DNA from: Nitrosospira sp. Nsp2
Lineage (GTDB): Bacteria > Pseudomonadota > Gammaproteobacteria > Burkholderiales > Nitrosomonadaceae
NCBI RefSeq assembly: GCF_003050965.1
Contig: NZ_QAOU01000003.1
Location: 186,001 to 250,000, forward strand
Reading direction: 5' to 3'
Length of the DNA: 64,000 nt
The notes beneath the pieces were generated by a model that was given only the letters and a program-made list of their open reading frames with translations, was not told where the DNA came from and searched no databases. The position numbers and the translations under genes are program-made. Of this stretch, positions 56,283 through 64,000 are shown piece by piece. Positions within the stretch are counted from its first letter, which is position 1. Every line of letters begins with the position of its first letter.

Positions 56283-57041
56283 TCAATACGAGCCAACCAA
56301 TGGGTCAGCCATCATCAGTATAGCCACTCGCTCCAGATCGGCTTGAGTATCGACTGCCTGCGTGTTGAACTCGGTTCTCACCATCTTTACCTGATATCCA
56401 TGCTCGAGCAACCGAAGCATATCGACTGATTCCAGCTTTTCCAACGGCGTGGATGGCAATCGCGCAAAATCGAGCAACGTCTGACGCCGAAAAGGGATGA
56501 CGCACACCTGTTTGAAGGCGGAAGTCTGCGAAAAATTTTCCAGAGATGAGGGCCTCATGGTCGGGATAGGTTGCCGCGACATGTATATGGCATTGCCGCG
56601 TTGATCCATGACTACCTTGATTGTGTTAAAATCAGAAAAGTCGGCCTGGTTGTCAATTGGACGCACCAGGTTCACGCAGCCGAGCTCCGGATCGTGCTGA
56701 AACGGCTCAATCGCTGAATCGATCATCTCCGGGCGCGTCATGGGTTCATCGCCTTGCACCATGACAATAAGTTCAGCGTCGGTTCCGGCTGCCGCCTCTG
56801 CAACTCGATCACTGGCCCTTTCATGGGTATCAGCCGTCATGATAACCGGCGCGCCAAAATCCTCCGCCACACGTCGAATTTCTTCATCGCAAGTGGCGAT
56901 ATACGTGGCGTCGAGCGATTGGCTCAGGGCTACGCGCTTATAAACATGCTCCAACATGGAGCGGCCCAATAGCTTTGCAAGCGGTTTCCCAGGGAAGCGC
57001 GTTGCACCCATGCGTGCCGGTATTACAGCAATCGTTTTCAT
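56283..57041 (-). CDS. KdsB-like CMP-ketodeoxyacid synthetase
   Basis: 252 residues of the 3-deoxy-manno-octulosonate cytidylyltransferase family: AVIPARMGATRFPGKPLAKLLGRSMLEHV (CTP loop), ATCDEEIRRVAEDFG, VMVQGDEPMTRPEMI (the QGDEP signature), and PSTPLEKLESVDMLRLLEHG. The segment before this last block, KQVCVIPFRRQTLLDFA, departs from the GIYAFRR pattern common in housekeeping KdsB. KDO genes proper (kdsA, kdsD, kdsC) are not nearby. Likely a paralogue that activates a different 2-keto-3-deoxy acid. First gene of the operon kdsB-like, aldolase, dehydrogenase, epimerase, HAD. Confidence 0.82.
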   Translation of the reverse strand: MKTIAVIPARMGATRFPGKPLAKLLGRSMLEHVYKRVALSQSLDATYIATCDEEIRRVAEDFGAPVIMTADTHERASDRVAEAAAGTDAELIVMVQGDEPMTRPEMIDSAIEPFQHDPELGCVNLVRPIDNQADFSDFNTIKVVMDQRGNAIYMSRQPIPTMRPSSLENFSQTSAFKQVCVIPFRRQTLLDFARLPSTPLEKLESVDMLRLLEHGYQVKMVRTEFNTQAVDTQADLERVAILMMADPLVGSY

Positions 57042-57387
57042 CAGTATTTGATATTTCCTTGGCGTTTTTAATTAGAGCGATGTGTTCAGTTACTGACCGC
57101 CACGTACCGGGTTTTATGCCAGTATCGCGAACCAGTGTTAGGACAACGGGAGTAGGGGGTTATGACGTGTTTTGTTTGCAACTGCCGGGATTTTTACTCT
57201 TGGTGGGCTAGACCTGCTTCGATATTTTAGCAGAACGCTGTAAAGTTTAAACCACGGCTGTGCTAGTAAACCGATATCCGCAAGTGTACAATCATAAAAT
57301 TTTTCGCACAAAACCGATCTGAATGTGCTGTAAAACAATGACAAATCTACTGCTTGTTGTTCACGTGCAAGGGATGAATATTGCGGT
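57042..57387. other. Divergent intergenic region of the glycan locus
   Basis: 346 bp between the KdsB-like gene (-) and the first glycosyltransferase (+). No frame is supportable. Must hold the promoters of both units; the AT-rich stretch 57230-57340 is the likeliest place. Confidence 0.4.
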
Positions 57388-58707
57388 ATGAAGGCCCTTT
57401 TTTTCCTCCGCCATTATAACGACATCGATCATATTACGCCGGTCATTTCGAAGTGGATCGATTCCGGTCATACATGTGACATCGTTCTGATAGGCAACTC
57501 CCGATTCAAGAACGATTATCGCATCAACTTCCTGAAGGGACTCAAAGGCGCACGCATGGCCTACATTGCCGATGTGTTGCCGCCGCTCGAGTTTTTCATG
57601 TGGTTTTTTCAAACGCTGATATTGATCCGCAGTTTGCGGCGGCCTTTTATCGGCCCGATCATGAAGGCGCTAGAAGACGTTTATGATGCGAAGCGGCGTC
57701 AGCCGGTTTGGCAGAGCACTGCCAAACGCTTGCTGTCCAGAAGTTTCAACGAAAATGATGAGGGCGTGGTTGTATTTGACTGGATTGAGAGAAATTCATC
57801 TATTTGCGTGGAATGGGTTAAGGTTGTGCTATCCACCGCGCGTTCAATGGGCCTCGGCACGGTATCGCTCCCGCATGGGGATAGTCCTCATGCCAGCCAG
57901 CTGATTCGGCGCCGTGAGCTGCGCCTCGAGCCCGACACTACATTTGCAAATGCAGGCATTTTTGATAAGGTTGTGGTACCAAACGAGTTATGCTCCGTGC
58001 GCTTTCGTCCGTTTATGGACAATCAGAAGCTTGCCGTACTGGGCTCGCCCCGTTACTGCGATGAGTGGCTGGCGAAATTAGCGACCCTGATGCCGCCCTC
58101 GCCGCTTACCCGCTCGGACAGCCGGTTAAAAGTCGTGATGTTTCTGAGGAAGAGCAACTTCTCGACCTTTTGGGAAGAAGTGGGTGAAGTGGTTCGTGTC
58201 GTGGCAAGTTTTCCTGGAGTGGAGTTGGTCATCAAGCCACACACCCGGGGGGGGTGGCAGCAATCCCTGACGAAGGACATTTCCCTTCGACGACTGTCGA
58301 ATGTGAGTGTCGCAGGCGATATTCATTCCATTTATCTCATGAATTGGGCCGATGTCATCATTGATCTGGCTACTTCAGTCGTATTTGAAGCGGTGAAGGC
58401 CAACAAGCCGGTGTTGGCTGCCGATTACCTGCATGCGGGCCGTTCAGCATTAGCTGAGTACATGCCCGAGGCAGAACTGCGCTGCCGGGACGACGTATAT
58501 AAGCACATGGAAAAATTTATCTCACACGGATGTGATGCGTTTTATATAGAAGAACATCGTCAACGCTTCTTGAACGAAATGATTAATGTGGGCGACCCCG
58601 ACGTATTATCCCGATACGTGGCGCTGCTCGAGGGGCAGGCGCGGGCGAAATCCCGCCAGAATCAGACCCATCCACACGAAAGTCACGCAGATCTTGCGGT
58701 CGCGTGA
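57388..58707 (+). CDS. Putative GT-B glycosyltransferase or capsule-type transferase
   Basis: 439 residues, family not certain. Features: LPHGDSPHASQLIRRREL near residue 170 (a PHG loop as in capsule-type transferases), KVVVPNELCSVRF, VELVIKPHTRGGW near 285, and ADVIIDLATSVVFEAVKANKPVLAADYLHAGRSALAEY near 330. The last pattern (D-x-I-x-D...S...E) is typical of the C-terminal sugar-nucleotide site in CDP-glycerol- and CMP-sugar-using transferases. No signal peptide; probably membrane-peripheral. Divergent from the KdsB-like operon, so it may use that CMP-linked product. Role is inference. Confidence 0.6.
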   Translation: MKALFFLRHYNDIDHITPVISKWIDSGHTCDIVLIGNSRFKNDYRINFLKGLKGARMAYIADVLPPLEFFMWFFQTLILIRSLRRPFIGPIMKALEDVYDAKRRQPVWQSTAKRLLSRSFNENDEGVVVFDWIERNSSICVEWVKVVLSTARSMGLGTVSLPHGDSPHASQLIRRRELRLEPDTTFANAGIFDKVVVPNELCSVRFRPFMDNQKLAVLGSPRYCDEWLAKLATLMPPSPLTRSDSRLKVVMFLRKSNFSTFWEEVGEVVRVVASFPGVELVIKPHTRGGWQQSLTKDISLRRLSNVSVAGDIHSIYLMNWADVIIDLATSVVFEAVKANKPVLAADYLHAGRSALAEYMPEAELRCRDDVYKHMEKFISHGCDAFYIEEHRQRFLNEMINVGDPDVLSRYVALLEGQARAKSRQNQTHPHESHADLAVA

Positions 58708-58753
58708 GTGGCCAGCTGCCTGGACAGATATTTCAGGGAGAACACTGAGCCGA

Positions 58754-59800
58754 ATGCCGGGCTTGCCGTCAATAGATGTGGTCATTCCCGTCTACAATGC
58801 GCCAGAGCTGACTCGGCGCTGCATTGATTCCGTCGTTACCTGCCTCGGCAGTTCCGTAAGGCATATCTACATCCAGGATGACGCCTCGGGTGATGAGACG
58901 CGCCAGATGCTGGATCAACTGCCGTATCCGGACATACATGTTTATCATGCTGAGGAAAATCAGGGCTTCGGGGCTTCAGTAAATGAGGCGGTCCGTCGCT
59001 CTGACGCATCCTATGTGCTGGTACTCAATTCAGATACGGAGGTAAGCGAAAACTTCCTACCGACGTTGAATGCGGCTTTGGCGGCTGACCCGCAGCTAGC
59101 GGTCATCATTCCCGGCGGAAACGACTATGCCAGGCACGATCTGGATCAATATTTGCGTCGTCCGGGCGGGTACATCGAAACCTACCGTCTGCAAGGCCAT
59201 GCTTTCCTCATCCTGCGCAGTGTTTTCGAGGAAGTTGGCGGGTTTGACCCCGCGTTTGGGCGCGGCTATTATGAGGATGTGGATCTTGGTCGCCGACTGA
59301 ATCAGCGCGGCTGGCGGATTGGTGTTCATCCCGATGCAAGCATTCAACACAAGGGGGGCGGCTCCTTCGGCCGCGGACGCTCCTTTAGAGAACTAGTGCG
59401 GCGCAACCGCAGTCTTTATTTTTCGCGCTACCCTAACGCATGCCGTAACGTATTGCTTCTTTCTGGCAACTTGACCTTGGCGCAGTTTCCCTCAAGTCTC
59501 CTCGATACACTTGGGAACGTGCTTAAAGAAGGTGGGTACGTACACTGGCTGACGCCTGACCCCTCGCAACCGCTTCTCTGCCTGCAGATGCGCAGTAATT
59601 CCGCGGGTTTTGGCGCCGCGGTAAGCCTCCTGATGCGCAGTTGGCGGGCGGACAAGCGTATCTCTGAAGTGTGGATACTGCCACGTGTTTCACGGCTGCT
59701 CCGTGCGTCGCTTATTTTTTGGGCGCGTATCTGGGGGCTAAAGGTGCTTTCCTGGGAAAGGGCCGAGACAACGCGCGACTGTACTCCAAAACTGCTCTGA
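58754..59800 (+). CDS. Family 2 glycosyltransferase
   Basis: A 348-residue GT-A enzyme: SIDVVIPVYNAPELTRRCIDSV, YIQDDASGDET, the metal motif region VLVLNSDTEVSENFL, LQGHAFLILRSVFEEVGGFDPAFG, and GYYEDVDLGRRLNQRGWRIG with catalytic ED. The C-terminal 100 residues carry extra helices. Resembles rhamnosyl- or similar transferases of surface polysaccharides. ATG 58754; the open frame begins earlier but would overlap the preceding gene. It follows that gene by 46 bp on the same strand. Confidence 0.88.
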   Translation: MPGLPSIDVVIPVYNAPELTRRCIDSVVTCLGSSVRHIYIQDDASGDETRQMLDQLPYPDIHVYHAEENQGFGASVNEAVRRSDASYVLVLNSDTEVSENFLPTLNAALAADPQLAVIIPGGNDYARHDLDQYLRRPGGYIETYRLQGHAFLILRSVFEEVGGFDPAFGRGYYEDVDLGRRLNQRGWRIGVHPDASIQHKGGGSFGRGRSFRELVRRNRSLYFSRYPNACRNVLLLSGNLTLAQFPSSLLDTLGNVLKEGGYVHWLTPDPSQPLLCLQMRSNSAGFGAAVSLLMRSWRADKRISEVWILPRVSRLLRASLIFWARIWGLKVLSWERAETTRDCTPKLL

Positions 59801-59975
59801 GTTTGAATACGCTTCTGGCTTAAGAGGGGTGGACCTTGACATGTCACGGCGGGAGGTTCAAGGCACCAATCGACTCATGCCGCAGCGAAGCGCGCGGCAA
59901 CTATTAGGCCGATTGGAAAAGCGCGTCCAAAGACCCCCGTTTTTACCGAATTTTTACTACCACCAGGTTTTTTTG

Positions 59976-61046
59976 CTACAACCACTTTTTCCAGCGGAAT
60001 AAAAGGAGCATGACTCCGGAGGTTGCCGCCATCGTGCCGAGAACCCCGAAGAATCCCCAGTGCCAGTCTAGGCCAGGGAGGTACTCGAAGTTCATGCCAT
60101 AGATTCCGGTAATCAAGGTTAGCGGCATGAATATGGTCGTGATGACAGTGAGCACTTTCATTATTATACCGAGGCGATAGCTCACGCTGGACACATAGAT
60201 ATCCAGCATGCTAGCGGTCAGGTCGCGCAGGGAGTCAACCGACTCGATGATATGAATGGTGTGGTCGTATACGTCCCGCAAATAAAGCAGCGTATTGCGG
60301 GTGAAGAGCGGGGAGTCTCCCCTTTGCAATGAAGTGATTACCTCGCGCAGGGGCCACAACGATCTGCGCAGGAAAACATTCTCGCGCTTTAGAGAGTAAA
60401 TTGAATGCAGCGTGCCAGGTTGAGGGCGGGCGACCAGTTCGGCTTCCAGTGCTTCGGTTTTTTCGTCAAATGTTTCGAGAAACAGGAAGTAGCTGTCTAC
60501 GATAGCGTCGATCAAGCTATACATCAAAAAATCTGCGCCCAATTTTCTTATTTGGCCTTTTCCCGAATGTAAGCGTTCGCGTACCACTGCGAACGGATCC
60601 CCATCCCCTTCCAGGAAGGACAGCACGAAATTTTTTCCCAGCACCAGACTGACTTGGTTGGAGCTTATTCTCTCTCCCTGGGCTTTCTGTTCGTAGTCGA
60701 AGGTTTTCAGTACCACATAGAGATAGTCCCCGTAATCCTCCAGCTTGGCGCGTTGGTCGGTATTGACGATATCCTCCAGCACCAGCGGATGAAGGTTAAA
60801 ACAGACGCCGATTTGCTTTATGGTACCGATGTCGCCTAAGCCGTGAAGGTTGACCCATTTAATCCCATGCGCGTGCTTGAGTTTATCGCTCAGTTCGGCA
60901 GCGGTTACATGGGATTCGCGTACGCCATTCGCGTCGTAATCCACCAGGGTCATGTGAGCAGCCGCGCTTTTCTGGGTGCCGATGTGCACCAGGGTGCCCG
61001 GCGGCAGCCCCGCTTTTGTAGATCGTTTTTTAGCGGGTGATGACAT
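59976..61046 (-). CDS. corA: Magnesium/cobalt transporter CorA
   Basis: A 356-residue divalent cation channel. Large cytosolic N-terminal domain (LHGLGDIGTIKQIGVCFNLHPLVLEDI, LEDYGDYLYVVLKTFDY), long helix (YSLKRENVFLRRSLWPLREVI), and two C-terminal membrane helices around the selectivity motif GIYGMNFEYLPG, ending in the basic RWKKWL. Pentameric inner-membrane protein. Convergent to the GT2 gene and followed downstream of ppx on the minus strand; 14 bp separate it from ppx, so they are co-transcribed. Confidence 0.94.
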   Translation of the reverse strand: MSSPAKKRSTKAGLPPGTLVHIGTQKSAAAHMTLVDYDANGVRESHVTAAELSDKLKHAHGIKWVNLHGLGDIGTIKQIGVCFNLHPLVLEDIVNTDQRAKLEDYGDYLYVVLKTFDYEQKAQGERISSNQVSLVLGKNFVLSFLEGDGDPFAVVRERLHSGKGQIRKLGADFLMYSLIDAIVDSYFLFLETFDEKTEALEAELVARPQPGTLHSIYSLKRENVFLRRSLWPLREVITSLQRGDSPLFTRNTLLYLRDVYDHTIHIIESVDSLRDLTASMLDIYVSSVSYRLGIIMKVLTVITTIFMPLTLITGIYGMNFEYLPGLDWHWGFFGVLGTMAATSGVMLLLFRWKKWL

Positions 61047-61060
61047 TCGATGGTGTGCGG

Positions 61061-62611
61061 TTATGCACTGGATGAGTTTTTGCTTGCTTTGTCTGCCTCA
61101 CGGTCGGCGTTTTCCCACCGTGTATCGATTTTAAAATTGAACCCGAGGGGGGTCCATTGTTCAACTTCGGCGGAGAGGGCCGTAACGGTCAACGGATTGC
61201 GATCCAACCATGCCGGTTCGATCCGCAACTCGAATGCTTTATCGCCCAGGCTCACTTCCAGCCGGGCTAATTTGATGTCACCGCGGCTGCGATGGAAAAT
61301 CACTGCTAGGCGAAGCGAAAAAATCAGGGCGAAGTCCAACCGTTCGGTAACGGAATCCCGCACTTTTACAGCCGCACCCCGATGAGCGAGAGCAAGCACG
61401 CTCAGTCGATCTTGCTCTCTCCTTGAAAAACCCGGCATATCGGCGTTGCCGAGAATATATGCAGAGTGCTTGTGGTAGCCGGAATGCGCTACTGAAATGC
61501 CGACTTCGTGCAGTCTGGCCGCCCACGAAAGGACCTGAAGCGACTCTTCCAAATCGTCTGGAAAATCCCTCAACAATTGCTTCCCCAGCAATAGCGCCAG
61601 CGATTCAACCCGTGCCGCCTGGGCGGCATCCACACGGTAGCGTTGCATAAACTGCTTTACCGTCGTTTCTCGCATGTCCTGGTTATGAAAGCGTCCCAGC
61701 AGATCGTAGAGCACGCCTTGCCGTAACGCGCCCATGGCCTGAGACATGCGGCGGATCCCCAGCTCGGAGAATGCAGCGGACATGATTGCGAAGCCCCCGG
61801 GAATAACGGGCGCGCGGTCGGGACGTAGCCCGGCTAATTCCAGTTTCTTTACGTCTCCAACCTTAAGCAAGTACTCGCGAAAATTTTCCAGCCCCTCGAA
61901 TGTGATGTCCCCCTCGCGGCCGGCGCTATCGAAGCTGTTCAAATGGATGATGTCCCCGAGTGCCCGCGCAGTTCCGGATGAGCCAAATGCCTCCTCCCAG
62001 TGAGAACTTGTAAACCCCGCAGCGATCTCCTGGATTTCGCTACGCGCCAACAGTTCGGCGCGTTTCATGGCGCTCTTTGTGATCTTCCCGTCGGGAAAGC
62101 ACCGCAGACTATAGCTGACGCAACCCATGTACAGGCTTTCCATCCTGACGGGTTTTAGACGCCTCCCAATAATAAATTCCGTAGAGCCGCCGCCAATGTC
62201 CATGACCAGACGGGGGTCGGCTGAGATGGGCAGGCTGTGAGCCACTCCCAAATAGATAAGCCGCGCTTCCTCATGCCCGGAGATTACCTCGATCGGAAAA
62301 CCGACAGCGGCCTCAGCTTTTCTAAGGAACGCGGATGCGTTTTTCGCTACTCTCAGTGTGTTCGTAGCCACTGCACGGACCGAATGCGAAGGGAAACCGC
62401 GCAGCCTCTCCCCAAAACGTTTGAGACAATCGAGGGCGCGTGCCTGAGCATCCTCATTCAGGCGTTTATCGGCAGTAAGCCCGGCGGCAAGCCGAACCAT
62501 TTCACCCAAACTGTCGAGCGGATAAAGCTGTTTTCCGACGACTCGCGCGACTTGCAAGCGGAAGCTGTTAGAGCCGAGGTCGACCGCCGCGAGCGTGGAA
62601 TATTCGCCCAT
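61061..62611 (-). CDS. ppx: Exopolyphosphatase / GppA-family phosphatase
   Basis: A ~516-residue ASKHA-fold phosphatase: LAAVDLGSNSFRLQVARV (phosphate loop 1), ATNTLRVAKNASAFL, GHEEARLIYLGVAHSL, RLVMDIGGGSTEFIIG (loop 2), and a C-terminal HD-like domain (RLHEVGISVAHSGYHKHSAYIL). Hydrolyses terminal phosphate of polyphosphate or pppGpp. ATG 62611 preferred to a TTG seven codons earlier. Sits with phoU (upstream, 26 bp) and corA (downstream). Confidence 0.92.
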   Translation of the reverse strand: MGEYSTLAAVDLGSNSFRLQVARVVGKQLYPLDSLGEMVRLAAGLTADKRLNEDAQARALDCLKRFGERLRGFPSHSVRAVATNTLRVAKNASAFLRKAEAAVGFPIEVISGHEEARLIYLGVAHSLPISADPRLVMDIGGGSTEFIIGRRLKPVRMESLYMGCVSYSLRCFPDGKITKSAMKRAELLARSEIQEIAAGFTSSHWEEAFGSSGTARALGDIIHLNSFDSAGREGDITFEGLENFREYLLKVGDVKKLELAGLRPDRAPVIPGGFAIMSAAFSELGIRRMSQAMGALRQGVLYDLLGRFHNQDMRETTVKQFMQRYRVDAAQAARVESLALLLGKQLLRDFPDDLEESLQVLSWAARLHEVGISVAHSGYHKHSAYILGNADMPGFSRREQDRLSVLALAHRGAAVKVRDSVTERLDFALIFSLRLAVIFHRSRGDIKLARLEVSLGDKAFELRIEPAWLDRNPLTVTALSAEVEQWTPLGFNFKIDTRWENADREADKASKNSSSA

Positions 62612-62637
62612 ATTTCGCCCCGACGTTGCCAAGGGGC

Positions 62638-63345
62638 CTATTCGCTTACTTCGCGTTCGATTTCTTCAACAGTAACATGGCGCACATCTCTCCCCTTGAC
62701 CATGTATATAACATACTCCGCCATGTTCTTGGCGTGGTCCCCAATGCGCTCGATCGCTTTCGCGATAAACAGAATCTCAAGCGCAGTAGAAATTTTTCGC
62801 GGGTCTTCCATCATAAAAGTGATGAGCTGCCGCATGATGGAACGAAATTCTTCGTCAACCAGTTCATCCTGCCGGACCACTTGAGCTGCCGCTGCCAAAT
62901 CCAGACGTGCAAATGCATCCAGCGATTTGCGCAACATTTCCATCGCAATGTGAGCGACATGCCTGATCTCCACGAAGCGGGGCATATGCATACGGTCGTT
63001 CTCATAGATGAGTTTGGCCATGCGCGCAATTTTTTCGGCTTCGTCGCCAATACGCTCCAGATCGGTTATGGTTTTTATGACCGTCATGATCATGCGTAAA
63101 TCGCCAGCAGCCGGCTGTCGACGGGCAATGATCTGGCTGCAGATTTCGTCTATCGACACTTCCATTGCATTAACTCGGTGATCATCTGCGATGATGTTTT
63201 CGATCAAGGATTCATTTCCGCTGGTAAGGGCGTCAATGGCTTTCTCGATCTGTTCTTCCACAAATCCGCCCATATGTAACACGCGGGTACGTACGGCCTC
63301 AAGATCGGCGTCGAATTGCTTGGAGATATGTTCGCTGCTCGCCAT
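62638..63345 (-). CDS. phoU: Phosphate signalling regulator PhoU
   Basis: PhoU links the Pst transporter to the PhoR/PhoB system and limits Pho activation. The 235 residues are two three-helix PhoU repeats, each with a DxxxD/E metal motif: VLHMGGFVEEQIEKAIDAL and MRMIMTVIKTITDLERIGDEAEKI (first), then EFRSIMRQLITFMMEDP and ILFIAKAIERIGDHAKNMAEYVI (second). Encoded immediately before ppx without pst genes. Confidence 0.94.
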   Translation of the reverse strand: MASSEHISKQFDADLEAVRTRVLHMGGFVEEQIEKAIDALTSGNESLIENIIADDHRVNAMEVSIDEICSQIIARRQPAAGDLRMIMTVIKTITDLERIGDEAEKIARMAKLIYENDRMHMPRFVEIRHVAHIAMEMLRKSLDAFARLDLAAAAQVVRQDELVDEEFRSIMRQLITFMMEDPRKISTALEILFIAKAIERIGDHAKNMAEYVIYMVKGRDVRHVTVEEIEREVSE

Positions 63346-63427
63346 CGCTTACCTCGTAGATCAGCAAAGAATTAAAAAAATGAAAATGATACTGCCCGGT
63401 TATGACTACTTTGTTGCGGCCCGCCAA

Positions 63428-64000
63428 TCAGATACTAATTGTTCGTACACCTGCGGCGCTGCTCAGCAGCAATACATCGGCCCCACGCCGAGCGAATAGG
63501 CCGTTCGTCACCACGCCTGTAATCTGATTAAGGGTCGTCTCGAATTCGACCGGGTCCAGAATTTGCAGGTTGTGTATGTCGAGAATCACATTGCCATTAT
63601 CGGTGGTGAATCCCTGCCGAAGCATAGGCTGTCCGCCGAGTCGCGTTATTTCCCGCGCGACATACCCGCGCGCCATTGGAATCACTTCGATCGGCAACGG
63701 GAACTTGCCCAGTATCGGCACGAGCTTGCTTTCGTCGGCGATGCACACGAATTTTTTGGCCACCGCGGCCACAATTTTTTCGCGCGTCAAAGCCCCGCCC
63801 CCGCCTTTTATCATGTGCAGGTGCTCGGTGATTTCGTCGGTACCATCCACGTACACCGGAAGTTCATCAACACTGTTCAAATCAAGGACTTCGATACCGC
63901 GGTCTCTCAGCCTGCGTGCGGTCGCTTCTGAGCTTGCGACTGCGCCGTCAAGGTTTCGCTTGATGCTCGCCAGCTCGTCTATGAAGTAGTTTGCAGTGGA
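63428..64000 (-). CDS. rpiA: Ribose-5-phosphate isomerase A (5' part outside window)
   Basis: Interconverts ribose-5-phosphate and ribulose-5-phosphate in the pentose-phosphate and Calvin cycles. About 190 C-terminal residues are present: [64 protein letters not shown]-like [14 protein letters not shown], and [12 protein letters not shown]. The gene continues past the right edge, so its N-terminus is missing here. No frameshift in the visible part. Confidence 0.94.
   Translation of the reverse strand, partial: STANYFIDELASIKRNLDGAVASSEATARRLRDRGIEVLDLNSVDELPVYVDGTDEITEHLHMIKGGGGALTREKIVAAVAKKFVCIADESKLVPILGKFPLPIEVIPMARGYVAREITRLGGQPMLRQGFTTDNGNVILDIHNLQILDPVEFETTLNQITGVVTNGLFARRGADVLLLSSAAGVRTISI

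Overview
The window reads as a chromosomal segment of a betaproteobacterium, most likely an ammonia oxidiser of the Nitrosomonadaceae close to Nitrosospira. This is inference. The supporting signs are the betaproteobacterial gene orders (nadD-rsfS-rlmH-maf-rng, fmt-rsmB-DUF4390-ntrYX, def/dprA/topoisomerase III), an Rh-type ammonia channel where most bacteria have AmtB, a clustered tkt-gap-pgk-pyk-fba array as in autotrophs, and PEP-CTERM/exosortase-associated genes. No amo, hao, rRNA or tRNA gene was seen, so the genus is not proven.

Layout. 0-3.2 kb (+): end of nadD, rsfS, rlmH, maf (apparently with a non-ATG start) and rng. 3.2-4.5 kb (-): Rh-type ammonia channel. 4.5-16.9 kb: a gene-poor accessory stretch. 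It holds two different long-chain N-acyltransferases (PEP-CTERM-associated and FeeM-like), a fatty-acid desaturase, an O-methyltransferase, a flavin oxidase, a GDSL hydrolase and a tandem pair of PEP-CTERM proteins, together with decayed genes: a LolA-like lipoprotein-sorting protein, a LolD-like ABC ATPase and a probable FAH-family remnant. 16.9-25 kb: IMPase, thioredoxin-like protein, rsmE, argA, yggX, ppk1 and a CYTH-CHAD protein. 25.1-32.2 kb (-): tkt-gap-pgk-pyk-fba. 32.3-39.5 kb (-): ntrX, ntrY, DUF4390, rsmB, fmt and def. 39.9-43.8 kb (+): dprA and topoisomerase III. 43.8-46 kb (-): ACP, ketosynthase and a small membrane protein.

46.4-52.9 kb (+) is an envelope-lipid-like array: a GNAT-like protein, a MobA-like nucleotidyltransferase, lptF, lptG, a diacylglycerol-kinase-family lipid kinase and a Tam41-like (CDP-diacylglycerol synthase-like) nucleotidyltransferase. 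53-57 kb (-) is a tightly coupled five-gene operon: KdsB-like cytidylyltransferase, HpcH/HpaI aldolase, 2-hydroxyacid dehydrogenase, NAD-dependent epimerase and HAD phosphatase. Two glycosyltransferases lie divergently beside it (57.4-59.8 kb, +). Together these look like a surface glycan/glycolipid locus built on a CMP-activated acidic sugar. This is the best candidate for an undescribed system. 60-64 kb (-): corA, ppx, phoU and the 3' part of rpiA.

The clearest regulatory signal is a pair of sigma-54 type -24/-12 promoters (GG-N10-GC) placed 78-79 bp upstream of the start codons of the two PEP-CTERM paralogues. Polyphosphate metabolism is represented twice (ppk1 with the CYTH-CHAD protein, and ppx with phoU). 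All function calls are from reading translated sequences by eye; no database search was run.
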